Shown here: piece by piece, positions 1-10,400 of the stretch
How positions within the stretch are numbered: position 1 is the first letter of the stretch
How the letters are laid out: each line of letters opens with the position of its first letter
Assembly (NCBI RefSeq): GCF_013778325.1
Contig: NZ_JACEIB010000025.1
Span: forward strand, 62,001-126,000
Direction of reading: 5' to 3'
DNA length: 64,000 nucleotides
Origin: Sphingomonas chungangi
Lineage (GTDB): Bacteria > Pseudomonadota > Alphaproteobacteria > Sphingomonadales > Sphingomonadaceae
Program-made: the position numbers and the translations under genes
Notes under the pieces: model-generated
What the model saw: the letters and a program-made list of their open reading frames with translations, nothing else
Told to the model about the DNA's origin: nothing
Database searches by the model: none

Positions 1-6
1 TTTCCA

Positions 7-23
7 ACCTTCTCTAGGAAGGT
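7..23 (-). terminator. Hairpin just 3' of tRNA-Thr
   Basis: A 6-bp inverted repeat (ACCTTC / GAAGGT, 5-nt loop) directly follows the CCA end of tRNA-Thr on the minus strand. It could end the tRNA transcript or guide 3' processing. No T-run is visible before the window edge, so the terminator reading is weak. Confidence 0.3.
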
Positions 24-98
24 GGTGCCGCTTGCAGGACTCGAACCTGCGACCCCCGCATTACGAATGCGATGCTCTACCAGCTGAGCTAAAGCGGC
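23..98 (-). tRNA. tRNA-Thr(CGT)
   Basis: A full 76-nt cloverleaf reads on the minus strand. The acceptor stem is GCCGCTT paired with AAGCGGC, the D-arm is GCTC...GAGC, the anticodon loop is TTCGTAA (anticodon CGT, codon ACG, threonine), the T-arm contains GGTTCGAGTCC, and CCA is encoded. It is a single-copy tRNA with no tRNA neighbour in view. Confidence 0.95.
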
Positions 99-114
99 AC
101 GCCGGAGTGCGGCG

Positions 115-143
115 CCTGTAGCAGCGTGATCCCGCCCCCGCAA
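115..143 (-). promoter_or_regulatory. Candidate promoter of tRNA-Thr
   Basis: On the minus strand TTGCGG (-35) is followed after 17 nt by TACAGG (-10), ending about 17 nt before the tRNA 5' end. The spacing fits a sigma-70-type promoter. The hexamers resemble those in front of tRNA-Phe in this window (TGGACA / TATAGG). Confidence 0.45.
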
Positions 144-244
144 GCGCCGCCGCGCAGAGGCTTTACGCTATTTCAACCATGGCCAGTCCATGGTCCATGC
201 TCCCGCGCGATCAGGTGTGCGCGGCCCGGGTGGAGAAGCATCGG

Positions 245-1531
245 ATGGACGGCATGCGGGGGATCGATCACGAGCCCGGCGACGGGCACGAGCCCTCATA
301 CGAGGCCGAGCGTCTGCCCGCCATCGGCAGCGACGAGCGGCGCATGCACGTGCGCGCCTACAATTTCTGGGTCTCGATGCTCGGCGGTCGCGCCTACCCT
401 TCCATCGAGGATCTCGATCCCGAGCATAGCGAGGATTTCGGCCCGCATTCGGTGCTGCTCGATTTCACCGGCGGCATCGAGGATCCGGCGATTACCTTCC
501 TCGGCGCCTCGCTACGCCGCGAATGCGGGCTGGATCACGACATCCACAACATTTCCGACGTGCCGAGCCGCTCGCTGCTCAGCCGCCTGACCGACCATTA
601 TCTCCAGATCCTCGCCAACCGCGCGCCGATCGGCTTCGAGGCCGAGTTCGTCAGCCAGCGGGGCACGAACACCATGTATCGCGGCATCCTGATGCCCTTC
701 TCGTCCGACGACGACACGATCGACTTCGTTTATGGCGTGATCAACTGGAAGGAAGCGCCGGTCGAGGCCGCGCCCGCTCCAGTGATCGTCGCCGAGCAGG
801 AGCCAGTCGCCGAGACGCCGGCCGCACCGGTGTGGGCCGATGGCCCGTTCGGCGCGCTGGAGCAGCCGCAGCGCGAGGTGCCGCAGGGCGATGGCGCCGA
901 GGACGAAGCGTTCGGCTCCGAGGATCTGCTCCCCGGCCACAACGCCGCGCTGGCGGATCATCTCGCCGCCGCGCGAGATCAGGCCGAAGCGGCGCAGGGC
1001 GCCCGCCTCAAGAGCCGCGCCGCGCTCTATCGCGCGCTGGGGCTCGCATACGATTTCTCGCTGCTCGCCGATGCGCGGCCCGGCGAATATGCCGAGCTGC
1101 TCGACGATGCCGGGGTGAAGGCGCAGAAGCGCGCGCCGATGACGGCGGTGATCAAGCTGGTCTTCGGCCATGATGTCGACAAGGCGCGCGCTACCGAGTT
1201 CGCCGCGACGCTCGCTTATGCCCACCGTCTCGGCATCGAGCCGGGCGCACTGGCCGAGCATATCGAGGCGCTGCCGGGCGGCCTGAAGGCGATGGTCTCG
1301 GCCGAGCGGCAGGCGAGGAAACCCGTCACCGCTCCGCCGAGCCATGCCGAGATCGCGCGTGCGGCTCTGCGCAAGGTCGCAGCCCAGATCGTGATCGACC
1401 TGCCGTCCGACTCGGGCGAGTTCGTGCTTCTGCTGGCACGTCGCGAGGGCGACGGGAAGCTCGCCGTGATCGCGCCGGTGCCCGAGGAAGAGAGCCTCGT
1501 CGATCGTGCCATCCGCAAGATCACGCGCTGA
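245..1531 (+). CDS. PAS domain protein (PAS_5 type), 428 aa
   Basis: Residues about 38-170 match the alphaproteobacterial PAS_5 type of sensory domain: an FWVSMLGGRAYP-like opening, an L/I-D-P segment, a short hydrophobic LLDF strand and a closing YGVINWKE strand. An Ala/Pro/Glu-rich linker (about 172-235) follows, then a mostly helical C-terminal half without a recognised domain. There is no kinase, GGDEF or DNA-binding domain, so its output is unknown. It probably senses a small ligand or redox state in the cytoplasm. The start at 245 was chosen because GGAGA lies 8 nt upstream. In-frame ATGs at 179 and 197 lack a ribosome site. The gene is monocistronic and lies between tRNA-Thr (opposite strand) and the glutamate dehydrogenase gene. 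Confidence 0.8.
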   Translation: MDGMRGIDHEPGDGHEPSYEAERLPAIGSDERRMHVRAYNFWVSMLGGRAYPSIEDLDPEHSEDFGPHSVLLDFTGGIEDPAITFLGASLRRECGLDHDIHNISDVPSRSLLSRLTDHYLQILANRAPIGFEAEFVSQRGTNTMYRGILMPFSSDDDTIDFVYGVINWKEAPVEAAPAPVIVAEQEPVAETPAAPVWADGPFGALEQPQREVPQGDGAEDEAFGSEDLLPGHNAALADHLAAARDQAEAAQGARLKSRAALYRALGLAYDFSLLADARPGEYAELLDDAGVKAQKRAPMTAVIKLVFGHDVDKARATEFAATLAYAHRLGIEPGALAEHIEALPGGLKAMVSAERQARKPVTAPPSHAEIARAALRKVAAQIVIDLPSDSGEFVLLLARREGDGKLAVIAPVPEEESLVDRAIRKITR

Positions 1532-1694
1532 CAGCGACCGACAGGCGCAACAAAGATTCGCTACCCTCCGATCGGCCTGACGCGCCGTTGCTTTTAGCCC
1601 TCCGGGGTTGAGCGGCGGCACTTAGAGGCGCATATCGGCCGCGAAATCGGCCCCGAAAACGGGGCGATACCCCGCGCAAGGAGCGGAACGAGCG

Positions 1695-4600
1695 ATGACG
1701 GCATCTGTGGCGAGCGAAGCGACTTCCGGCGACAGGACGGAGGTGGCGCCCGGCCTCATCCGCGAGATCGCGGGTGTGCTGACGGCGGGTGCGCTGCCCG
1801 GCGAGACCGACGGTTTCGACGCTGCGGCCTGCGAAGCCGCTGCCGCCTTCATCGCCACCGCCGCCGCCAGGCGCGCACCCGAGAAGCCAGGCTTCGCACT
1901 CGATTCGACCGGTGGCGAGGGTGGCCGCCGGCTTATGCGGCTCGCCATCGTCAACGACGACATGCCCTTTCTGGTGGATTCGGTCGCCGCCGCGCTCGCC
2001 GCGCGCGGGCTCGCCGTCCATCGCCTGCTCCACCCGATCGTCGCGGTGCGCCGCGACGGCAACGGCACGCTCACCGGCCTGCTCCCGCCACGCACCGAGG
2101 GCGAGCGCCGCGAATCGATCATCTACATGGAGATAGAGCGCGTCGACGCGAAGGAGCGCCGCACCATCGTCGAAGAGCTGGACGGGATGCTCGCCCATGT
2201 CCGCGCGGCGGTCGAGGACTGGCCGCTGCTGCTCCACGCGCTGAAGGATGGCGCCGCGAAGCTGCCGGACGGCGAGGGCGCCGCGCTGCTCCGCTGGTTC
2301 CACGACGGCAACATGACGCTGCTCGGCTTCCGCCGCGTTGATAGCGACGGGAAGATCGAGCAGGACCTCGGCATCGCGCGGGCCGACGACAGCGCCTTCA
2401 TGGCGGACGGCACGCGCGCCGCGGCGATCGCCTGGTTCGAGGCGGGCAACGAGGCGCCGCTGCTGCTCAAGGCCGATCGCGTTTCACAGGTGCACCGCCG
2501 CGTGCCGCTCGACCTGATCGTGCTCCCCCGGCGAGAGAGTGGCCGGATCACCGGTGTCGACATCCATGCCGGCCTGTGGACCTCGGGCGCGCTGGCGACG
2601 CGGCCCGATCGCGTGCCGCTGCTCCGCCGCCGCCTAGCCGATCTGGAGGAGGGGCTCGGCTTCGATCCCAACAGCCACGCCGGCAAGGCGCTGCGCCACG
2701 TTCTCTACGAGCTGCCGCACGATCTGCTGATCGCCTTCCCGCAGGCCGCTTTGCGCGAGGTGGCACTGACCGCCATGTCGCTCTCCGATCGGCCGCGCCC
2801 CAAGCTGGTGCTGGTCGATGAGGTGCTGGGCCGGCACCTGTTCGCCTTCGTCTGGCTGCCGCGCGACGAGATGACCACCGGCCGCCGCGAGGCCATCGGG
2901 CGCATGATCGCGGAAGCCGCTGGCGGATCGCTGGCCAGCTGGGCGATCGATCTCGGCGACGGCGACGTCGCGCTGATCCGCTACACGATCGCGCTGTCCG
3001 CTAAGGGCCAGCGCCCCGATGCCGAGCCGCTCGACCGGCGGTTGGAGCAGATGGTGCGCGGCTGGACGCCGGCGGTGGAAGCCGCCCTCGCCGATCGCGT
3101 CGGCGCCTCCCGCGCCGCGCGGCTGGGCCTCAGCCACGCCGGCGCGTTCCCGCCGGGCTACCGCGCCCGCGCCGAGGCCAGCGAGGCAGCCGAGGACATC
3201 GTCCGCCTGACGAGCCTCGAGGATGACGAGGACCGCGCCGCGCGCCTCTACGCGGTGCCGGGCGAGGCGGGCGACCGCCTGCATCTCAAGATCTACCGCA
3301 CCGGCGGCCTCGTGCCGCTTTCGGACGTGGTGCCGGTGCTGGAGGATTTCGGCTTCGTCGTGCTGGAAGAGGTGCCGACCGCGCTGGCGAGCGGGCTCGG
3401 CCACATCCACGAATTCCTGCTCGATGCGCCGGATGGCTGCGGCGCCGACGTGCTGGCGCGCGCCGGCATCGCCGAGGCCGCGATCGCCGAGGTGCTTAAG
3501 GGCCGCGCCGAGAATGACGCCTTCAACAAGCTGATCGTCAGCCTGGGGCTGGAACCGCGCGCCGTAGTGCTGCTGCGCGCCTGGTTCCGCTATCTGCGCC
3601 AGACCGGCATGACCTACGGCCTCGCCACCACCGCCGACGCGCTGGCCCGCGCGCCCGAGGTGGCGAGGGGTTTCGTCGCCCTGTTCGATGCGCAACACGA
3701 TCCAAAACATGCCTCGAAGGTCAAGGCGGACGCCGCCCGCGCCGCGATCGACGAAGGCCTCGTCGCCGTCGCCGCGATCGACGACGATCGTGTCCTGCGC
3801 CGCATGCGCGGCCTGATCGAGGCGATCCTGCGCACAAACGCCTTCTCCCCCGCGGCGCAGGAGGCGCTCGCCTTCAAGCTGGACAGCGCCAAGGTGCCCG
3901 ACCTTCCCGCACCGCGCCCGTGGCGCGAGATCTGGGTCTATTCGCCGCGCGTCGAGGGCATCCACCTGCGCGGCGGCCCGATCGCGCGCGGTGGCCTTCG
4001 CTGGTCCGACCGTCGCGACGATTTCCGCACCGAGATCCTCGGCCTGATGAAGGCGCAGGTAGTGAAGAACGCCGTCATCGTGCCGACCGGCGCCAAGGGC
4101 GGCTTCTATCCCAAGCAGCTGCCGCCTCCGTCCAACCGGCAGGCGTGGCTGGCGGAGGGCACGGAGAGCTACCGCATCTTCATCCGCTCCTTGCTGTCGG
4201 TCACCGACAATCTGGTCGAGGGCAAGGTGGTGCATCCGGATCGTGTCGCCATCCTCGATCAGGACGACCCCTATTTCGTCGTCGCCGCCGACAAGGGCAC
4301 CGCCACCTTCTCCGATGTCGCCAATGCGATTGCCGTCGAGAGGGGCTTCTGGCTGGGTGACGCCTTCGCATCCGGCGGTTCGAACGGCTACGACCACAAG
4401 GCGATGGGCATCACTGCGCGCGGCGCCTGGGTGTCGGTGACGCGCCATTTCGCCGAGATGGGCGTCGACGTGCAGTCTGATCCGATCGTGACGGCGGGCT
4501 GCGGCGACATGTCCGGCGACGTGTTCGGCAACGGCATGCTGCTCAGCAAGACCATCAAGCTGGTCGCGGCGTTCGATCACCGCCACATCTTCCTCGATCC

Positions 4601-6377
4601 TTCGCCCGATCAGGCGAAGAGCTGGGACGAGCGCGCCCGCCTGTTCGCGCTGCCGACGTCGAGCTGGGCCGACTACGACACCGCGCTGATCTCGGCCGGC
4701 GGCGGCGTCTTCCCGCGCAGCCAGAAGGCGATCCCGGTCTCGGCCGAAGCGGCGGCGGCGCTCGGCATCGCCGAGGGCACCTACGATCCCTCCTCGCTGA
4801 TCCAGGCGATCCTGAAGGCGCCGGTGGACCTCCTGTGGTTCGGCGGCATCGGCACCTACATCAAGGCCTCGAGCGAGACCAACGCGGCGGCCGGAGACCC
4901 GGCCAACGACGCCAACCGCGTCGATGCCGCGCAGCTTCGCGCCAAGGTGATCGGCGAAGGCGCCAACCTCTCCACCACGCAAGCCGGCCGCATCGAATTT
5001 GGCCTGCTCGGCGGTCGCTCCAACACCGATTTCATCGACAATTCGGCGGGCGTCGACTGCTCGGACAACGAGGTCAACATCAAGATCGCGCTCAATGCCG
5101 AGATGGCGGCGGGCCGGCTGGGCTTCGAGGATCGCAACATGTTCCTCGCAAGCATGACCGACGACGTCGCGGGCATCGTGCTGGAGGACAACCGCCTGCA
5201 GACACTGTCGCTCTCGTCGGCGGAGCGCGGCGGCCCGGCGGCGCTTCCGTCGCAGGTCGCGGTCATCACCGAACTGGAAGCGGCCGGGCGGATGGATCGC
5301 AAGGTGGAAGGCCTCGCCGGTAACGACGTCTATGCGCGCCGCGCGCAGGATGGCCACGGCCTCACCCGCCCCGAGCTGGCCGTGATCCTCAGCCACGCCA
5401 AGCTGACGCTGCAGGCCGCGATCGAGGCCTCGCCGATCACCGGTGACCCGACGCTCTCCCCGATCCTCCACCGTGCCTTCCCGGTGCCGATGCAGGAGCG
5501 CTTCGCCGACGCGATCGACGCGCACCGCCTGCGCGGCGAGATCATCGCCACCAAGGTGGCCAATGCGGTGGTCAACCGGCTCGGCCTCGTCGCCCCCTTC
5601 GAGCTTTCGGAAGAGGAAGGCGTCAGCCTCGCGCGCGTCGCCGGCGCCTATCTCGCCTGCGACACGATCTTCGGCCTGACCCGGCTCTTCGCCGATATCG
5701 AGGCGGAGGCGATGCCGGAGACGGGCCGTCTCGAACTGCTGGAAGTCGCCGCCCGCGTCATACGCCTCCATATCGCCGATCTGATCCGCGTGGCGAGCGC
5801 CTCGGCGCTACCCGGCGAGATGGCCGGAGCCGTGAAGGCCGGCGTCGAGCGTCTCGACCGCAAGGCCGACGACATCATCAAGGCCGAAGTGAAGGGCGCC
5901 ACCGCCCAGCTCACCGAGCGCCTGATCGGCACCGGTGCGAGCATCGAACTGGCAAGGCGCGTGGCGCGGCTCTACGAACTGGACGGCGCCGTCGCCATTG
6001 CCGCGCTCGCCGCGCGCTGCGGCTGGAGCGAGGAAGAGGTCGTCTCGGCCTATGTCCGGCTCGGTGAGGCGCTGGGGCTCGACTGGGCCAAGGCGGCCGC
6101 GCAACGCGCCACCTCGGCGGACAGCTGGGAGCGCCTGCTCACCGCCGGCCTCGCCCGCGACTTCGAGCAATTGCGCCTCGATTTCCTCGCCCGCGCCGGC
6201 AAGAGCGGCCCCGCCAAGCTGGTCGACGGCTGGCTCGCCCAGCACGAGACCCGCGTCGAGCGCTTCGCCCGCCTCGTCCAGCGCGCGCGTACCGCGCCTT
6301 CGGTGAGCCCGGCGATGCTGGCACAGGTCGCGGCGCAGGCCCGCATCCTGCTCGCGCGCCGCGCCGACGACGAGTGA
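1695..6377 (+). CDS. gdhB: NAD-specific glutamate dehydrogenase, large (about 170 kDa) type
   Basis: This 1560-residue protein has the length of the GDH180 class of NAD-dependent glutamate dehydrogenases (EC 1.4.1.2), which oxidise glutamate to 2-oxoglutarate and ammonia. The catalytic core lies centrally. RGGLRWSDRRDDFRTE is near residue 765, the lysine-containing TGAKGGF substrate/catalytic segment is near 797-803, and a GCGDMSGDVFGNG dinucleotide-binding segment is near 935. The long N-terminal region (about 1-700) is the regulatory part typical of this class, including an ACT-like stretch with NDDMPFLVDS near residue 90. A GGAGC ribosome site lies about 10 nt before the ATG. The gene stands alone and links amino-acid catabolism to the TCA cycle. 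Family assignment is firm. The symbol is used variably in the literature. Confidence 0.95.
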   Translation: MTASVASEATSGDRTEVAPGLIREIAGVLTAGALPGETDGFDAAACEAAAAFIATAAARRAPEKPGFALDSTGGEGGRRLMRLAIVNDDMPFLVDSVAAALAARGLAVHRLLHPIVAVRRDGNGTLTGLLPPRTEGERRESIIYMEIERVDAKERRTIVEELDGMLAHVRAAVEDWPLLLHALKDGAAKLPDGEGAALLRWFHDGNMTLLGFRRVDSDGKIEQDLGIARADDSAFMADGTRAAAIAWFEAGNEAPLLLKADRVSQVHRRVPLDLIVLPRRESGRITGVDIHAGLWTSGALATRPDRVPLLRRRLADLEEGLGFDPNSHAGKALRHVLYELPHDLLIAFPQAALREVALTAMSLSDRPRPKLVLVDEVLGRHLFAFVWLPRDEMTTGRREAIGRMIAEAAGGSLASWAIDLGDGDVALIRYTIALSAKGQRPDAEPLDRRLEQMVRGWTPAVEAALADRVGASRAARLGLSHAGAFPPGYRARAEASEAAEDIVRLTSLEDDEDRAARLYAVPGEAGDRLHLKIYRTGGLVPLSDVVPVLEDFGFVVLEEVPTALASGLGHIHEFLLDAPDGCGADVLARAGIAEAAIAEVLKGRAENDAFNKLIVSLGLEPRAVVLLRAWFRYLRQTGMTYGLATTADALARAPEVARGFVALFDAQHDPKHASKVKADAARAAIDEGLVAVAAIDDDRVLRRMRGLIEAILRTNAFSPAAQEALAFKLDSAKVPDLPAPRPWREIWVYSPRVEGIHLRGGPIARGGLRWSDRRDDFRTEILGLMKAQVVKNAVIVPTGAKGGFYPKQLPPPSNRQAWLAEGTESYRIFIRSLLSVTDNLVEGKVVHPDRVAILDQDDPYFVVAADKGTATFSDVANAIAVERGFWLGDAFASGGSNGYDHKAMGITARGAWVSVTRHFAEMGVDVQSDPIVTAGCGDMSGDVFGNGMLLSKTIKLVAAFDHRHIFLDPSPDQAKSWDERARLFALPTSSWADYDTALISAGGGVFPRSQKAIPVSAEAAAALGIAEGTYDPSSLIQAILKAPVDLLWFGGIGTYIKASSETNAAAGDPANDANRVDAAQLRAKVIGEGANLSTTQAGRIEFGLLGGRSNTDFIDNSAGVDCSDNEVNIKIALNAEMAAGRLGFEDRNMFLASMTDDVAGIVLEDNRLQTLSLSSAERGGPAALPSQVAVITELEAAGRMDRKVEGLAGNDVYARRAQDGHGLTRPELAVILSHAKLTLQAAIEASPITGDPTLSPILHRAFPVPMQERFADAIDAHRLRGEIIATKVANAVVNRLGLVAPFELSEEEGVSLARVAGAYLACDTIFGLTRLFADIEAEAMPETGRLELLEVAARVIRLHIADLIRVASASALPGEMAGAVKAGVERLDRKADDIIKAEVKGATAQLTERLIGTGASIELARRVARLYELDGAVAIAALAARCGWSEEEVVSAYVRLGEALGLDWAKAAAQRATSADSWERLLTAGLARDFEQLRLDFLARAGKSGPAKLVDGWLAQHETRVERFARLVQRARTAPSVSPAMLAQVAAQARILLARRADDE

Positions 6378-6384
6378 TCGGCGG

Positions 6385-7353
6385 CTAGAAGGCTTTCGGG
6401 AGCGCGAACGCCATGAGCAGGGTGCGCTCCAAGAAGAAATAATTGTCGTCGGACGCGACCCACAGCACGAGGCCGTGCGGAGTCGGCTGGACGGCGAGCG
6501 CCTCCATATTGTCCACCGTCAGCGGCGGCGCGAGCGTCGCCAGCACCTTGCCGACGATCGCAGGACCGCCCGGCACGATCGCCTTCGGATCGATCACCGT
6601 CAGCGCTGCGGCGAAGCCGGCCACCGCGCTGAACCGGCGATGCAACACAATCACGCGCCCGTCGGGCAATTGCGCGGAGTCGGTCGGCGCGAAGCCGCCG
6701 GGCGGCCCCTTGTAGCAGAACGGGGTCGCGTCCGGATGCTCCACCGGATCGCCGGGGAAGAGCAGCGCGTAATGGGTGCCGTCCTTGCACGTCTTGGTTT
6801 CGGCGAAGACGAGGAAGCGGCCGTCAGCAAGGCGCACCATGGCCTCGGCGCCCAGATTGTCCGGCCAGTCCGCCATCAGCTTGGGCGCGACATGGCCGTC
6901 CGCCGTGGCGAAGCCCTTGGTGTAGCGCCAGATCTCGTTGCGCGTCTCGAAGCCCGCCCAGACATGGCCGGAAGCGGCATCGTAGGTCGAGGATTCGCTG
7001 TCCCGATCGACCTTTTCCGATCCGTCGCCAGGGCCGTCGGGCAGCTCGCTCATCGCATAGTCGGCCACCGGCCCCGGCTGGCCGGCGAAGCGCAGCCGCG
7101 TCACGACGCCGCCATCGCTCAGCATCGTGAAATGGCCGTCCTCGATCGTCATGGACGAGACGCCGCCGAAGCGCCGGTCCGTACCCTTCAGCACCCAGCC
7201 GCCGAGATAGCGCAGCGAGCCCAGCGTCGTGCGCCCGGGATCGGCGGGATCTAGCGGCACGGCGGTGGCCGTCACCCCCTGCGGCGCGGAGCGGACGCCA
7301 AGCGGCAACGGGGCGATCGCGACGAGCGCGGCGAGCAAGGCAAGGCGGTGCAT
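6385..7353 (-). CDS. Secreted esterase-like phytase family protein
   Basis: This 322-residue protein has an N-terminal signal peptide (MHRLALLAALVAIAPLPLG..., cleavage near residue 23). The mature part is of the esterase-like activity of phytase family (PF13449 type), a predicted beta-propeller. Typical segments are LGSLRYLGGWVL near 45 and FGGVSSMTIEDGHFTMLSDGG near 63-83. The FSAVAGF and NMEALAV segments lie towards the C-terminus. It is expected in the periplasm, perhaps as a phosphodiesterase or phosphomonoesterase, but the true substrate is unknown. It lies 102 nt downstream of the RND pump gene on the same strand and converges on the glutamate dehydrogenase gene. Confidence 0.8.
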   Translation of the reverse strand: MHRLALLAALVAIAPLPLGVRSAPQGVTATAVPLDPADPGRTTLGSLRYLGGWVLKGTDRRFGGVSSMTIEDGHFTMLSDGGVVTRLRFAGQPGPVADYAMSELPDGPGDGSEKVDRDSESSTYDAASGHVWAGFETRNEIWRYTKGFATADGHVAPKLMADWPDNLGAEAMVRLADGRFLVFAETKTCKDGTHYALLFPGDPVEHPDATPFCYKGPPGGFAPTDSAQLPDGRVIVLHRRFSAVAGFAAALTVIDPKAIVPGGPAIVGKVLATLAPPLTVDNMEALAVQPTPHGLVLWVASDDNYFFLERTLLMAFALPKAF

Positions 7354-7454
7354 CTCCCCCTCTTAGTCGGTGCGGTATGCGGGGAAAGCCGCAATCCGCT
7401 GCAGGCTCAGGATGAGGCCGGGCGGCGCAGATCAGCGCAAGGTCACTTGACCGC

Positions 7455-10400
7455 TTATTCCGCCGCCTGCGGCATCCCGCCACGGCTCCGCTCGCCGCCG
7501 TTGGTGAACCAGCGGCCGAGCAGCGGCCCCATCCTGCGCTCGATCCCGTCGGCGAGGCTGAAGCCGGCCGGCACGATCAGCAGCGTGAGCAGGGTCGACA
7601 GGATCAGGCCGCCGATCACCATCACCGCCATCGGCTGGTTGAACGATCCGTCGCCGCCGATCGACAGCGCCGTCGGCGTCATGCCGGCGACCATCGCCAC
7701 CGTCGTCATCACGATCGGCTGGGACCGCTTGTGGCCGGCTTCGAGGATGGCTTCGTCGCGGCTCTTGCCATGGCGTATCTCCTCGATCGCGAAGTCGATC
7801 AGCAGGATCGAGTTCTTGGCGACGATGCCGAGCAACATCAGCAGGCCGATCAGCGTCGGCAGCGAATTGGGCATGCCGCAGATGTGCAGTGCGATCAGGC
7901 CACCGAGCGGCGCCAACGCCAGCGAGCAGAGGTTGACGAACGGCGGCACCACGCGGCGGTAGAGCAGCACCAGCACCGCAAAGACCAGCAGGATGCCGGC
8001 GACCAATGCGATGATGAAGTTGGTCACCATCTCGGCCTGCCACTTGGCCTGCCCCGAAGCCTCGTAGTGTACACCGGCGGGCAGCGTCTTCATCGCCGGC
8101 AGATCGAGGATGTGCTGGCGCTCCTGGCCGACGATCGCTCCGGGCGTGAGATCGGCCGTGAGCACCACGCGGCGTTCCTGATTGTAGCGCTTGATCTCGG
8201 ACGGGCCGGCGCCGAAGCTGATCTTGGCGACCACGCTCAGCGGCACCGATTCGCCATTGGCTGTCGGGACCGGCAGATTCTCGATCGTCGACAGGCTGGA
8301 CCGGCTGTTCTCGTCGAGCGCGACGCGGATCGGGATCTGGCGATCGCTCAGCGAGAATTTCGCGGCGTTCTGGTCGATCTCGCCGATCGTCGCGATGCGG
8401 ATCGTCTGGCTGAGCGCATCGGTGGTGACACCCATCTGGGCGGCCATGTCGAGATTCGGCTTGATCACGATCTCGGGCCGAGGAATCGCGCCCTCCACGC
8501 GGGGCGCCACGATATGGGGCAGCGTCTTCATCTGCGCCACCACCGCCTCGGCGGCCTGCTCCAGCTTGTCCGGATCGTCACCGGCCAGCATCATGCCGAT
8601 ATCGCGCGAGCTGTCGTCGCCGCCGCCATTCTGCGATTCGAAGGAGACGCGGGCGTCGGCGATCTTGTTGAGCGTGGGCGCCAGACCGCGCTCGAACTCG
8701 CTGCTGGTCTTCTTACGGTCCTTCCGCAGCGTCATCGCGATTTCGGAATTGCCGACATTGATGAACTCGACGGCGACCTGAACCTCGGGCTGCCTGCGCA
8801 GCAGATCGGCGACCTGATCGGTCATCGCCACGGTCTGCTCGTAGGTGGTTCCGGGCACCATCTGGATCTGAACGTGGCTGGTGTCCGAATTCTGCTCGGG
8901 CTGGAACGTGAAGGGCAGCGTTACGAAAGCAACGATGGTGAGGCCGAAGGCCAGCACCGAGATGCCCATCATCCACACCCGGTGATCGAACAGCCACGCC
9001 GTCCAGCGGTAGCCCGCCTGTTTGCGCGCGTGCGCCTTGCTGGTGTCGAGCGTCCAGCGCAGCAGCCGCTGGTAGCGATCCGCCCAGATGCCGCCGCCAT
9101 GTTCCTGCTGCCCATGCGATTTCAGGAAATAGGCTGCGACCATCGGCGTGATCAGACGCGCGACGGCCAAGCTCATCAGCACTGCGACGACCACCGTCAT
9201 GCCGAAATTCTTGAAGAACTGCCCGGCAATGCCCGGCATCAGGCTGACCGGCAGGAACACCGCGACGATCGAGAAGGTGGTGCCGACAACCGCGAGGCCG
9301 ATCTCGTCAGCGGCATCGATCGAGGCCTGATAGGCGGTCTTGCCCATGCGCATGTGGCGCACGATGTTCTCGATCTCCACGATCGCATCGTCGACCAGCA
9401 CGCCCGAGACGAGGCTGAGCGCCAGCAGTGTCATGAAGTTGAGCGTGAAGCCCATCATCTCCATGATCCAGAAGGTCGGGATCGCGGACAGCGGGATGGC
9501 GAGCGCGGAGATCAAGGTCGCGCGCCGGTCCCGCAGGAAGAAGAAGACCACGACGACGGCCAGCACCGCGCCCTCGACCATCGCGCCGAGCGCCTCGTGA
9601 TACTGCTCGATCGTGTAGTCGACGTCGGCGACGCGCTTGACGAAGTGGACGTTCGGATTCTCCTTCTCGATCTGGGCGAGGACCTTCTGCGCCTGATCGT
9701 AGATGGCGACGTCCGACGCACCGCGTGCCCGGAATATGGCGAAGGCGACGGTCGGCTTGCCGTTCATCTTCGCGCTCTGACGGACCTCGCCGTAGAAATC
9801 CTTCACCGTCGCGATGTCGGCGAGCTTGATCGAGCGCCCACCGGCGAGCCCGATCTGCGTCTGGCTGAGATTGTAGGCGTCCTGCGCATTGCCGAGGATG
9901 CGCACCGCCTGCTCGGCCCCGGCGATCTCGGCGCGGCCGCCGGTCGCATTGGTGTTGATCGCCGCCAGCTGCAGGTTCACCTGGCTGGCGGTGACGCCCA
10001 CCGCCTGCATCTTCACGGGATCGAGGATGACGCGGATCTCGCGGCTGACGTCGCCGTAGGTCTTGACGTTCTGCATGCCGTCGATGGCGAGCAGGCGGCG
10101 CGTGACGTCGTTCTTCACGAACCAGCTAAGCTGCTCCATCGACATGTCGTTGGCACTGACCGACCAGCGGGCGATCGCATCGCCGTTGACCACGACGCGC
10201 TGCACCTGTGGTTCGAGGATGCCGTTGGGCAGCTGGCCACGGATCTGGGAGATCGCCTCGCGCACGTCGTTGGTGGCGCGGTCGACGGGCGTGTCCAGCG
10301 TGAACTGGACGAATATCTGGACGTCGCCCTCGTCGATCGTGGTCTGGATCTCGTCCACACCCTCGAGGTTGCGGATCGCCGACTCGGCCTTCTGGGCGAT

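Noticed and set aside
2634-5771. 1045-residue open frame antisense to the glutamate dehydrogenase gene
   Set aside because: It is a GC-rich shadow frame. The composition is Arg/Gly/Asp-rich with no recognisable domain, whereas the plus-strand protein matches its family over its full length.
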